The translations under genes were made by a program, and so were the position numbers. Positions 35,875-44,978 of a stretch of 64,000 bases of DNA are shown here, one piece after another (positions within the stretch are counted from its first letter, which is position 1; each line of letters begins with the position of its first letter). Under the pieces are notes generated by a model. The model did no database searches. It was not told the DNA's origin and saw nothing but the letters and a program-made list of their open reading frames with translations. This DNA is from an uncultured Bacteroides sp. (GTDB lineage: Bacteria > Bacteroidota > Bacteroidia > Bacteroidales > Bacteroidaceae): the NCBI GenBank assembly GCA_905198575.1, contig CAJKDC010000001.1, positions 47,770 to 111,769 on the forward strand, read 5' to 3'.

Positions 35875-37735
35875 TTAAAAGAATGCCTTCTACTTCACTT
35901 ACATGCCCATTTTCGTCAATAGTCACAGGGATAAATGTTACAAACCAATTATCATTAGGAAATACCCGGGGACAATATAAAGTAATGCTGTTCCATCCCT
36001 TTTTCAAGGATAATTCAGCCGGTTCTCTCATCCAGCAAAACTGTTCGTTAGTATAAGGAATTTCTTCAGCAGGTTTATGCCAAGAATGCATAAAATACCG
36101 ATATTTTCCGGGTTCTTTCCAAGCACTTTTAGGGAAAACCTCATTGTTATTCACAAAAACACGTCCTTGTGCTTCCCAATAGCCTTGATATCCTATACCA
36201 TCCGACATTCTGGAAGATCTGCTGGGCGTATCAAATCCTACCCAAGCATTAATAACCGTATCTTTCTCACAGAATATCTCCGTTTTCATCCAGGCATCCA
36301 TCGTAGGCAATAGCTTTACATCGTGTTTTTTACAAAAAGCAATCATATCAATCACTCCGCCCCACGCTGGTTTCCATTCCATACTGTCTCTGCTTGTACC
36401 ACGAGCTTCAGGTAGCGTTACCTCCCATTCCAGACTTGCATTGGCAACCCAGCGCATATCCCAGTCATACAATAATCTGTCACGATGATCTGCTATTTTC
36501 TTTTCAAATTTCACCAAATCAGCATGCTGCTGCGAACCTACAGGAGGCAAAAGATTTTCATCATCTCCATTTTCTCCATCACCTCCACACCAAGTACGTT
36601 CAGCAAAAGACAGCAATCCATTGGGCATGCCATTATGAGCATACAATATCTCCTTATTATCTACTCTAACATCATTCCACAAACACAAGATACTTCCTAT
36701 AGCCCTAGTGTTACCACTTGAAACACCACATACTTGATGTAAGAAATATTTCGATGTATTCAGAATTGGATGCCCTGTATTCAAGTATCCTTGATAAGAA
36801 TCTATATAAGGCTGAGCAGAAGAAGTATTTTTTGCAGTCGTATTACCGATTGGTGCAGACCATATCTGATTGATGGTTTGCATAGACGATGGCAACCCGG
36901 GATTCCAACAAATAGGAACTCGTCCATTTGCAAGAACTATCTGTTCACAGAAATGCATAAAATCTTCAGGATTCTCTACATGCACCTCATCCGACCCAAT
37001 ATGAAAATAAGGACATTCTTCTTTCGTTATCTCGCCAAAAAATTCTTCCAGGCATACTTTCAGAATCTGCTTGCCCTTCTCTGAAGCCATGTCCCAGCCA
37101 AAAGTCGTTTTAAAATACTGACTGTGTCCCGGCATATCAATTTCAGGAATTATTTGTATACCTCGTTCTTTTGCATATGCTATAAGCTCATGTATTTCCT
37201 GATAAGAATAGAATTTCCCTTCATCCCGTCCTGGCCGGTGATTAGCCGGATTGTTTAATTCAGGATAAGCCCGACATTCAATTCTCCATGCCGGATTATC
37301 CGTCAGATGCCAATGGAAAGTATTGATTTTATACAAAGAGAATAAGTCCAGTTCTTTTTTCAGGATTTCTATAGGGCGAAAGTTTCTCCCTGTATCATGC
37401 ATAAATCCTCTTAACTCAAATGCAGGATAATCCTTAATGTAAACCTCAGGATATAACCCATCTTTTCCTTTCAATTGCTTTAAAGTAGAGTGTGCCCAAA
37501 CTAGACCTTGTTTTGTTTTTGCTCGTAATGTTGCCTTTTGCCCCTTTATTGTAAGAGTATAACCTTCAAGAGGCAAGTTCATCTGCGGAACAACCTTTGC
37601 GTCTATCAAGGTAACATGTGTCTTATGCTTACTTGTAGAACGCATTTCTTTAGGGGTAGGAATAATTTCTTGCGCATTCAGCACGGAGCAAAAGAAAAAA
37701 CATAAAATAAATACAGCTATTTTTACCATTTCCAT
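35861..37735 (-). CDS. GH20 beta-N-acetylhexosaminidase (first)
   Basis: A 624-residue secreted enzyme with a type I signal peptide (VFILCFFFCSVLNAQ). A GH20b-like N-terminal domain leads into the barrel, which shows LRGFMHDTGRNFRP, FHWHLTDNPAWRIE, IPEIDMPGHSQYF and the catalytic Asp-Glu pair in YFHIGSDEVHVENP, where Asp holds the substrate N-acetyl group and Glu is the acid. A C-terminal ~150-residue beta domain follows (WEAQGRVFVNNNEVFP). It removes terminal GlcNAc or GalNAc in the periplasm. It appears monocistronic, with its own good promoter at 37762-37792. A lacto-N-biosidase-like specificity is also possible in this family. Confidence 0.93.
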   Translation of the reverse strand: MEMVKIAVFILCFFFCSVLNAQEIIPTPKEMRSTSKHKTHVTLIDAKVVPQMNLPLEGYTLTIKGQKATLRAKTKQGLVWAHSTLKQLKGKDGLYPEVYIKDYPAFELRGFMHDTGRNFRPIEILKKELDLFSLYKINTFHWHLTDNPAWRIECRAYPELNNPANHRPGRDEGKFYSYQEIHELIAYAKERGIQIIPEIDMPGHSQYFKTTFGWDMASEKGKQILKVCLEEFFGEITKEECPYFHIGSDEVHVENPEDFMHFCEQIVLANGRVPICWNPGLPSSMQTINQIWSAPIGNTTAKNTSSAQPYIDSYQGYLNTGHPILNTSKYFLHQVCGVSSGNTRAIGSILCLWNDVRVDNKEILYAHNGMPNGLLSFAERTWCGGDGENGDDENLLPPVGSQQHADLVKFEKKIADHRDRLLYDWDMRWVANASLEWEVTLPEARGTSRDSMEWKPAWGGVIDMIAFCKKHDVKLLPTMDAWMKTEIFCEKDTVINAWVGFDTPSRSSRMSDGIGYQGYWEAQGRVFVNNNEVFPKSAWKEPGKYRYFMHSWHKPAEEIPYTNEQFCWMREPAELSLKKGWNSITLYCPRVFPNDNWFVTFIPVTIDENGHVSEVEGILLRSTH

Positions 37736-37761
37736 TAGATTTAAGGTATTAAAAACAGTTG

Positions 37762-37792
37762 CAAAAGTATAAAAAATTTCAGCTTGAGCAAA
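37762..37792 (-). promoter_or_regulatory. Promoter of the first GH20 gene
   Basis: On the minus strand TTTG (37789-37792) and TACTTTTG (37762-37769) are separated by 19 bases, a full match to the Bacteroides -33/-7 consensus, 27 bases before the coding start. It overlaps the fucosidase terminator. Confidence 0.65.
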
Positions 37793-37814
37793 GCATCGCC
37801 TTACCCAAGCTGAA
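37771..37814 (-). terminator. Intrinsic terminator after the GH29 gene
   Basis: On the minus strand a 9-bp perfect stem (37806-37814 with 37778-37786) is followed by a run of six T. It lies 29 bases past the GH29 stop codon. Confidence 0.75.
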
Positions 37815-37842
37815 AAAATATTCTAAATCATCTTATTTTGAA

Positions 37843-40056
37843 TTATAAGATATCCAATTCTGCGATAGAAGCATATTCCGATTTATTGGCCGATTCTACC
37901 ATTTCAATCTTCACATAGCGTCCTTTTACTTCAGATTTAAAATAATGATAACGCTTAACCGGATCATTAATCAAATTACCAAAAACGAAATCATCTGCTT
38001 TTTCCCATTTCTGGTTATCCATACTTACCCAAATCGTACCACGTTCAAACATACCTTCCTGATTGGCTTTTTGAGGTGTGTAAGCAAATCCTTTTATAGA
38101 TTTCACGCATCCCATATCAATTGTCAGACTCTGGTCGGCTGCCGCTTTTTCTGTCTGCCAGTAAGTAGCTGGATTTTCATCAAAAGCCAACTGTGCTTTA
38201 TGGTCAACTGTTTCACTTCCCGCATTCACCACTTTCCAGTCTTTCTTTACATAACCCAACTGTTCTTTATAGACAGACCCTGTTTTTCCGTTCAGTACGG
38301 AAACTGCACTTATTTCTTTGTTGTCAGCCAGGAACGGTCCCACATAAACAGATGAAGAAGCCGTAGGTGCTGTACCATCCAATGTATAATGAATAGTATA
38401 GCCCGCATTCAGGTTACTTGCACTATTCTCCCCATGACGATTCCAGTTAAATTCCTGCTGCAAAGGCTCGATGGTAACCATTCCGTTTACATCACGACGA
38501 GCGGACAGCTGTGGCGGACGAGAATGATAATAGTGTGCGGAAACTTTGCTTATTGCAGCATCCATACGGGTTTCGGTAAAGCGAATCCGAATTTTATTTG
38601 TCGTTACATCCGGGAAGCGAAGAATGCGTTTATAGCCAATATTGGTAGCATGAGCTATCTCTTTCCATTTACGGTCAATCCATGCTTCTACCACATGCTC
38701 TTCTACCCGTTCCCCTCTAAGAGCAATCGCTTCCTGAATAGCAATACGGTTAAATGTTATAGGCGAAGGAGTTGTAATTGTAATTTTTGAACCGCAAGCT
38801 ACTGTCGTAAAGGTATTCTTGTCATTATCCAAAACTTCAGACGGACCGGATGCTCCCTGCAATAAATCCGTACCATAGGTTTCCTGGATACGTTGTCCCA
38901 CTTCTTTCAACACAGATACATCTCTATCCGAGAAACGTCCCTCTCTGTTAGGCGGTATATTCAAAAGGAATGTAGAGTTACCGCCCACAGCACGTTCATA
39001 GATATCAAACACATCATCCGCATTTCGTACTTTCTGCTGGGTATCATCACGGTAGAACCATCCCTCGCGTATTGAAGTGTTGGTTTCTGCCTGCTGATAA
39101 TGCAGGTAATCCCCTTTATACAATACCTCACGGCTTCCCAAATCCAAGTCTGTCAAATCAGGAAAATAAGCAGTCGTATCCGGATTTTCCGGATAAGTAA
39201 TTACATTCCATTCAGTATCACGGGTTCTGCCTGCTTCATTACCACACCAGCGAATATCCTCACGGCCAAATATAGAAGCTTTAGGTGCAACGGCTTTGAT
39301 AATTTCTTTCCATGCAGCATAATTGTATCGCTGTCCGCCCTTACGCTTCGGGTGAGCTCCGTCAAACCACACTTCATGTATCTCACCGTATTCTGTCAGG
39401 ATTTCAAACAACTGATTCATGAAATATTCGTTGTAATCGTCCAGCATGAACTTAAATGTAGTTTTATTTTTAAAAGGACGACCCTTAACCGGACGCGGAA
39501 TGGTACGCATTGAGTATTTACTTAAATTACCATACAATCCATCCGGACTTTCAAGCTGATACAAGTCTGCAGGAGACAAATATACACCCAGCTTCAGTCC
39601 ATACTTTTTACAAGAAGCAGACAATGATTTCAAGATATCACCTTTTCCATTCTGGAAGCCCGTTGACATAATTCCATGCTTGGTATAACGGCTCTGCCAC
39701 AATACAAAACCGTCATGATGCTTCACGGTCAATATCACCATCTTCATACCAGCTGCTTTAAGCGTTTCACACCACTGGTCAGTATCCAACTGCTTCAAAT
39801 CAAAAATTTTAGGATCTTCCTTACCGGTTCCCCACTCCATACGGGTAAATGTATTAGGACCAAAATGTATGAACGCGATGAACTCATTTTCCAAAGAACG
39901 CATTTGGTTGGCTGTCGGTATAACATGCGCTGCCTTTTCTATAATGACTTCCTTCGAATCGGAATCTTCAACTTTAATAGTACTCGCAAAATCTCTTGTC
40001 TGACCGTAGGTTGTAAGTGCCAGACAACTTAAGGACATCAAAAAAATGTTTTTCAT
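37843..40056 (-). CDS. GH29 alpha-L-fucosidase with C-terminal carbohydrate-binding domains
   Basis: A 737-residue secreted enzyme with signal peptide MKNIFLMSLSCLALTTYGQ. The catalytic barrel has FIAFIHFGPNTFTRMEWGTG, ILTVKHHDGFVLW and the nucleophile Asp in EVWFDGAHP. After residue ~480 there is a first discoidin-like stretch, a chitobiase-like C-terminal segment (GYTIHYTLDGTAPTASSSVY), and a final F5/8 type C (CBM32-like) domain (DMGCVKSIKGFAY, GRYVKIEMVES). The HFGPNTF form with a late acid/base is typical of GH29 subfamily B, often alpha-1,3/1,4-specific, but that is inference. It would remove fucose caps from host-type glycans. Monocistronic. Confidence 0.93.
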   Translation of the reverse strand: MKNIFLMSLSCLALTTYGQTRDFASTIKVEDSDSKEVIIEKAAHVIPTANQMRSLENEFIAFIHFGPNTFTRMEWGTGKEDPKIFDLKQLDTDQWCETLKAAGMKMVILTVKHHDGFVLWQSRYTKHGIMSTGFQNGKGDILKSLSASCKKYGLKLGVYLSPADLYQLESPDGLYGNLSKYSMRTIPRPVKGRPFKNKTTFKFMLDDYNEYFMNQLFEILTEYGEIHEVWFDGAHPKRKGGQRYNYAAWKEIIKAVAPKASIFGREDIRWCGNEAGRTRDTEWNVITYPENPDTTAYFPDLTDLDLGSREVLYKGDYLHYQQAETNTSIREGWFYRDDTQQKVRNADDVFDIYERAVGGNSTFLLNIPPNREGRFSDRDVSVLKEVGQRIQETYGTDLLQGASGPSEVLDNDKNTFTTVACGSKITITTPSPITFNRIAIQEAIALRGERVEEHVVEAWIDRKWKEIAHATNIGYKRILRFPDVTTNKIRIRFTETRMDAAISKVSAHYYHSRPPQLSARRDVNGMVTIEPLQQEFNWNRHGENSASNLNAGYTIHYTLDGTAPTASSSVYVGPFLADNKEISAVSVLNGKTGSVYKEQLGYVKKDWKVVNAGSETVDHKAQLAFDENPATYWQTEKAAADQSLTIDMGCVKSIKGFAYTPQKANQEGMFERGTIWVSMDNQKWEKADDFVFGNLINDPVKRYHYFKSEVKGRYVKIEMVESANKSEYASIAELDIL

Positions 40057-40176
40057 TGAATCTTAAAATTATATTAGGCTATTGTTATAATACTCTTATA
40101 AAAATATATGTACTTCCACTACATCTTCAAGCATTATAATACCTGTCTTTCATGTAATAGGGATTAGTTTTGCCGA

Positions 40177-40207
40177 CAAAAGTATTAAAAAAAATAGAAA
40201 TATCAAG
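40177..40207 (-). promoter_or_regulatory. Candidate promoter of the GH29 gene
   Basis: The minus strand reads TACTTTTG (40177-40184) with CTTG nineteen bases upstream (40204-40207), a three-of-four match to the -33 TTTG. It is about 120 bases before the start codon. Confidence 0.45.
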
Positions 40208-40239
40208 TGATTCTCGTCAATAAAAGGTACCCCTGTCAC

Positions 40240-40935
40240 CTACCCGACAATCAACTTATACCCTACACCACGCACATTGATGATACGGATACGCTCATCT
40301 TCCGATAGCTTACGACGCAACTTGGTGATAAAGACATGCAGGCTGCGCTGGTTAAAGAAAGAATCATCGCCCCAAAGGTCAAGCAGAATATCCTGCATAT
40401 TAACCACACTGTTAAAGTTCAAACACAGCCGATGCAGTATTTCTGACTCACGATGGGATAACTCCTGACTAATATCTCCATAGTGCAGCAATTGGCGACG
40501 AACATCGAACTGATAGTTTCCGATATTGTAATTATTTATTTCCCGTTCAACTGGAACTGCATAGCTACAGGCCCTCCCTACCAGCGCCTTAATACGTACC
40601 ATGAGCTCCTGCATGCCAAAGGGCTTTTTCAGATAATCATTGCCTCCCAGCTCAAAACCTTCTACCACATCATTTACAGCCGAACGGGCTGTAAGAAAAA
40701 GCACCGGTGTACGGCGGTCAGTCTGCCGGATACGGCGTACCATTTCGAAACCGTCCATACGGGGCATCATAACATCGGCTACCAGCACATCGGGACGCAA
40801 GTCAAAGAAAAGGCGTAAACCGGCTTCACCATCAGCCGCTGTCTGAATGTCGAATCCCTGTCCGTCAAGTGTGTCTTTGATAATCATAGCAAGAGTTTGT
40901 TCATCCTCTACCAACAATACTTTTATCTTTTCCAT
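40240..40935 (-). CDS. OmpR/PhoB-family response regulator
   Basis: A 231-residue two-component regulator. The receiver domain opens KVLLVEDEQTLAMII; acidic pocket Glu10/Asp11, phospho-acceptor Asp54 in VADVMMPRMDG, conserved Thr in LFLTARSA and Lys in YLKKPFG. The C-terminal winged helix reads LSHRESEILHRLC, LLDLWGDDSFFNQRSLHVFI and IINVRGVGYKLIV. It is 53 bases downstream of its histidine kinase on the same strand. The regulated target is not known; the divergent outer-membrane barrel gene at 42732 is the nearest candidate. Confidence 0.95.
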   Translation of the reverse strand: MEKIKVLLVEDEQTLAMIIKDTLDGQGFDIQTAADGEAGLRLFFDLRPDVLVADVMMPRMDGFEMVRRIRQTDRRTPVLFLTARSAVNDVVEGFELGGNDYLKKPFGMQELMVRIKALVGRACSYAVPVEREINNYNIGNYQFDVRRQLLHYGDISQELSHRESEILHRLCLNFNSVVNMQDILLDLWGDDSFFNQRSLHVFITKLRRKLSEDERIRIINVRGVGYKLIVG

Positions 40936-40988
40936 AATCCTAACCTATATAACGAGAAATGAAAATCATCCAATAAAAACAGAATTTC

Positions 40989-42524
40989 TCACACTTTAAA
41001 TTTAACACTAAATACACTTCCTTTTCCCGGTTCACTCTTCACATCCACAGTTCCACCATGTTTCTCTACCATCGTCTTTACATAGAAAAGCCCCAGTCCA
41101 TATCCCTTTACCTCATGAAGGTTTCCTGTAGGTACACGATAAAATTTGTCGAACACATGAGGCAAACGGTCACGGGCAATACCGATACCGTGATCCAAAA
41201 CGCTAATTTCCGTATAATCCTGGCCACCTATCGTCATACGATTACAACTGACTATAATATCTGCCTGCCCAACGGAATACTTCACAGCATTATCCAGCAG
41301 ATTACTGATGATATTGCTCAGGTGTATACGGTCGGCACAAACTGTCAGGTCAGCAGGAACAATATTAAGACTGATACCAACAGGTTTGTCAGCCTTCAGT
41401 TTATGTTGCTCGGCCAAAGTATGCAACAAATCTGCCAGCCTCACTTCCTCCCGATGCAGACAAAAAGTCTTACGCCGCTCCATTGACATAGAGAGAATCT
41501 GCTCTACCAGTCCGCCTAATTTTTGCAATTGCTCCTGACAGATACGCAAATAACGCTCACGTTTGCTCGGATCCTCAGCTTGCTGAAAATTGAGCAGTGC
41601 ATCGGTAGCCGCATATGCTACAGAAATAGGGGTCTTCAGTTCATGAGTTATATTGTTGGTAAAATCGCTCTTCATTTCTTCCAGCGTTTTTTGCCGCAAG
41701 ATAGTACGGATGAGATACCAGAAAGAGAAGCCCAGAATGAGCAGAATCACCAGTGAAGTAATCAGTATGCCCGCCATCTGCTGCAAAACGATTCCCCCTA
41801 ATGGTTCCGTAATAAGGTAATAAATATCGTGCTTGGAGGAGGAATATTCATATTGATAACTGACAGCCTGAGAACTAGGGATGTAGCCGGAAGTACCTCC
41901 TGTTCCCAAGGTATCAGTATAAAGCCAGCGGTCGTCAATGTCATAACCTTTATATAAAGCGTACAGACGATAGTGAATGTGGATATCCATCTCATGCAGA
42001 CGAACACTGAGCAAGCTATCGTAAACATTAAATGAAGGATTCATCAGAAGATCAAGCCCCGAATGTAATCCGCGCTGCAAATAGACAGCCATACCTGTCA
42101 TAGTGCTTTGGTTACGAAGTATCATGTTCAATCCTTCACTTGCATGAAGCATCGCATCGGGTTGCACGGTATCTATTTCTACTTTTTGAAATGTATCTTT
42201 TTGTGCCGTGAAGCCCTTCAATGCTGTTGTATCAGAGACCTGATGAAGCACAGTACTGCTCCGCACAAACTGCTTCCCCTGTTTATCAAACCCGGTAGAA
42301 ATAGCAACTTCACCATGTTCTCTGTTTCTTTGCTGCAAGCGTTCAATGCGCACCAGCATCTCATTGTAATCACTGATACGCATAGCCTCTGTGATATTGC
42401 GTTCCAAATCAGTACACATTGTTCGGTAAAGACCTGTCAGCCAGTATACCTGATAAGCAAAGATACCTACCAATGAAAGGATGACAAGCAGGGCGATATT
42501 TTTGTTTTGAAACAGTTTTTCCAT
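40989..42524 (-). CDS. Membrane sensor histidine kinase
   Basis: A 511-residue kinase. A first membrane helix (ALLVILSLVGIFAYQVYWL), a periplasmic sensor of about 220 residues and a second helix (ILITSLVILLILGFSFWYLI) lead to HisKA with the phospho-accepting His in FTNNITHELKTPISV. The ATPase domain has the N-box IISNLLDNAVKYS, LDHGIGIARDRLPHVFDKFY and GYGLGLFYVKTMVEKHGG. The sensor part resembles none I can name; it is predicted to detect an envelope or periplasmic signal. It pairs with the response regulator immediately downstream. Confidence 0.95.
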   Translation of the reverse strand: MEKLFQNKNIALLVILSLVGIFAYQVYWLTGLYRTMCTDLERNITEAMRISDYNEMLVRIERLQQRNREHGEVAISTGFDKQGKQFVRSSTVLHQVSDTTALKGFTAQKDTFQKVEIDTVQPDAMLHASEGLNMILRNQSTMTGMAVYLQRGLHSGLDLLMNPSFNVYDSLLSVRLHEMDIHIHYRLYALYKGYDIDDRWLYTDTLGTGGTSGYIPSSQAVSYQYEYSSSKHDIYYLITEPLGGIVLQQMAGILITSLVILLILGFSFWYLIRTILRQKTLEEMKSDFTNNITHELKTPISVAYAATDALLNFQQAEDPSKRERYLRICQEQLQKLGGLVEQILSMSMERRKTFCLHREEVRLADLLHTLAEQHKLKADKPVGISLNIVPADLTVCADRIHLSNIISNLLDNAVKYSVGQADIIVSCNRMTIGGQDYTEISVLDHGIGIARDRLPHVFDKFYRVPTGNLHEVKGYGLGLFYVKTMVEKHGGTVDVKSEPGKGSVFSVKFKV

Positions 42525-42576
42525 GTTATAACATAAATTCTGTCTTTATACAGCGATTTTACATTGATCCATATCA

Positions 42577-42584
42577 CAAAAGTA
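42577..42584 (-). promoter_or_regulatory. Candidate -7 box for the kinase-regulator operon
   Basis: The minus strand reads TACTTTTG, 53 bases before the kinase start. No TTTG at -33. Confidence 0.4.
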
Positions 42585-42731
42585 ATGCATTATTCCATTA
42601 CTTCCCTTGCATGATAAGACTAAATAAGACTTCTGATAACACTTGGTAAGACTCCGTAAGTGTATAGTAACATAGTTTCTGTCAGGTTCTGCCGACCTTT
42701 GTCTTATCAAAACAAACACATACGATTTTTT

Positions 42732-44885
42732 ATGAAACAACCTAAAAGCTTATTATGGATAGGAATAACAGGCGGCTGCCTGCTAGGAACATCTCCCTTG
42801 TCTGCACAAGAAAGCACAAAAACAGACGTAAAAACACTATCGGCTGGCAGTCTTGTTACCGGTGATGCACGTATAGACAGTCTCTACCGTAACCTACCCG
42901 AAGTGATGATTGTAGGCGAACGTCCTGTTGTCAAGGCTTCGGCCGACAAACTGGAATATAACATGCCCCGTATGATACAAAACCGCCCCATAGACAATGT
43001 CTACGAAGCTTTGAAAGAACTCCCGGGTGTTACAGAACAAGATGGGAAACTGACATTGGGCATGCAGGGAGTTACAGTAGTACTCGACGGCAAAGTAACC
43101 AACATGAGCACAGAACAACTCTATGCACTGTTGAAATCCATGCCTGCCGACCGCATTGAACGGGTAGAAGTAATGTACAATGCTCCTGCCCGTTACCAAG
43201 TACGCGGAGCTATGCTGAATGTCCGGCTGCGTCATCGCATTGGTGACCCCGGTGTTCTACAAGGCGAATTGTATGGCAAGTACAACCAGGAGCATGAAGC
43301 GTCATTCGAAGAGCGTACTTCATTACTATATAACGGTAATAAATTCTCAGCTGATTTTCTTTATGCCCATACTCACGGCAACAGTTTCAGTACAACCGAT
43401 AAGGAAGCACGACACTGGCAGCAAGCTGATGGTTCGACGCATCTTATCCAAAACTACGAAGTAATGCGCGACCGTAGCCATGACCACAACTTCCGATTAG
43501 GTACGGATTATCAACTGGCAGAGAACCATACTTTGAGCTTTGTCTACAATGGTACATATACCACAAGCCATACCCGACAGCACACAACCGGTACACAGAC
43601 TGCTGAAAGTTTGACCGACCAAACCTCATGGCTTCACAATGGACGACTGGATTATCAGACTCCCATCGGGTTGAAGGCTGGTTTGGAGTTTACATGGTAT
43701 AATGTCCCTGACCAATTGTGGCTACATAGCCGTATGGAAAAGCAACAGCTTGACTTTTATACCGAAGCTGGTCAGCGCATCAATGCCTGGAAGTTCTTTC
43801 TCGCCCAGGAGCACACATTAAAGAACGGATGGGGATTGAATTACGGAACCGTATACACTACGACAATAGATAATTCATTTCAGACATATTATGAGACTGA
43901 CGAAAAAAGAATAAAGTATGATAAATCGAATCTACCGGATAATATCAGGTCTCGCCGACGTGAACAAACGCTTAACTTATATACAGGTTTCAGTAAGTCG
44001 TTCGGACAGAAACTGATGACTGATTTCTCACTGGCCATAGAACGCTACAAAACACCGGTATGGGATGAATGGGACGTGTATCCTGTGCTCAACCTCACAT
44101 ACCTGCCTGCCGACGGACATATTCTGCAACTCAACTTCAGCAGCGACAAAAGTTACCCCGGCTATTGGGCGGTGCAGGATGTCGTATCTTATCTGGGCGG
44201 TGGATATAGCGAAATACAGGGAAATCCATTGCTGAAGCCAGCTATTGATTATACGACTTCCTTGTCCTATATTCTGAAATCGAAATATGTATTTACCACA
44301 TGGTTCACCCATACCAAAGACCGCACCTTGCAGACGCTCTACCAATCGCCTGACGAATTATTGGAACTGTATAAATACCAGAACTTCGATTTTGAGCAGC
44401 AGGCTGGTTTACAGGCTTCCATTCCCTTTAAGATAGGAAAATGGTACAATTCACGCCTTACTCTTATCGGATTATGGATGCGCCAGAAAGACAGCGATTT
44501 CTACGATCTCCCTTTCGACCGTAACCGGTTGTTGGGTATTGCCATGCTCAACAATACCTTTACCCTAAGCCGCAAGCCCGACCTGAGTTTGACAGTAGAC
44601 GGGCGCCTACAGGGACGTGCCATTCAAGGTATTTATGACATTCCTACGTGTGGTAATCTTTCGGCTACCCTCCGTTACAGTTTCATGAACGGCAATGCCA
44701 TACTCACTGCCTGGTGCCGTGACATTTTCCAGACTTCAATGCCTTGCCCGCAAATACGTTACGACCGGCAATGGGTAACGAATAATTACTCCAGTTTTCG
44801 CAGTATCGGACTTTCTTTCACATGGAAGTTCGGCGGTTACAAAGAAAAGAAGCGAGAAAAAGTAGATACTTCAAGATTTAAATAA
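42732..44885 (+). CDS. Outer-membrane beta-barrel protein (OMP_b-brl_3 / TonB receptor-like)
   Basis: About 717 residues from the ATG at 42732, which gives a signal peptide (PKSLLWIGITGGCLLGTSPLSAQ); upstream in-frame codons add residues that are not signal-like. A short plug-like part follows (KLEYNMPRMIQNRPIDNVYE, RIERVEVMYNAPARYQVRG) and then a large barrel of the type seen in the family of TonB-receptor-like proteins without a carboxypeptidase-like start. The C-terminus ends with a lysine/arginine-rich tail (KEKKREKVDTSRFK). It is divergent from the two-component pair, a common arrangement when the pair regulates it. The transported substance is unknown. Confidence 0.85.
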   Translation: MKQPKSLLWIGITGGCLLGTSPLSAQESTKTDVKTLSAGSLVTGDARIDSLYRNLPEVMIVGERPVVKASADKLEYNMPRMIQNRPIDNVYEALKELPGVTEQDGKLTLGMQGVTVVLDGKVTNMSTEQLYALLKSMPADRIERVEVMYNAPARYQVRGAMLNVRLRHRIGDPGVLQGELYGKYNQEHEASFEERTSLLYNGNKFSADFLYAHTHGNSFSTTDKEARHWQQADGSTHLIQNYEVMRDRSHDHNFRLGTDYQLAENHTLSFVYNGTYTTSHTRQHTTGTQTAESLTDQTSWLHNGRLDYQTPIGLKAGLEFTWYNVPDQLWLHSRMEKQQLDFYTEAGQRINAWKFFLAQEHTLKNGWGLNYGTVYTTTIDNSFQTYYETDEKRIKYDKSNLPDNIRSRRREQTLNLYTGFSKSFGQKLMTDFSLAIERYKTPVWDEWDVYPVLNLTYLPADGHILQLNFSSDKSYPGYWAVQDVVSYLGGGYSEIQGNPLLKPAIDYTTSLSYILKSKYVFTTWFTHTKDRTLQTLYQSPDELLELYKYQNFDFEQQAGLQASIPFKIGKWYNSRLTLIGLWMRQKDSDFYDLPFDRNRLLGIAMLNNTFTLSRKPDLSLTVDGRLQGRAIQGIYDIPTCGNLSATLRYSFMNGNAILTAWCRDIFQTSMPCPQIRYDRQWVTNNYSSFRSIGLSFTWKFGGYKEKKREKVDTSRFK

Positions 44886-44912
44886 TTCATTTACAGCTAG
44901 TCCTAACAGTAA

Positions 44913-44950
44913 TGAACCCTAAAAGCTTTTTATTCAACTTTTAGGGTTCA
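44913..44950. terminator. Hairpin between converging barrel and sulfatase genes
   Basis: Perfect 13-bp stem (44913-44925 with 44938-44950) and a 12-base loop, without a clear T tract on either strand. Probably a bidirectional terminator. Confidence 0.6.
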
Positions 44951-44978
44951 CTTGATTAAAAACTTATGTTTGACTGAA

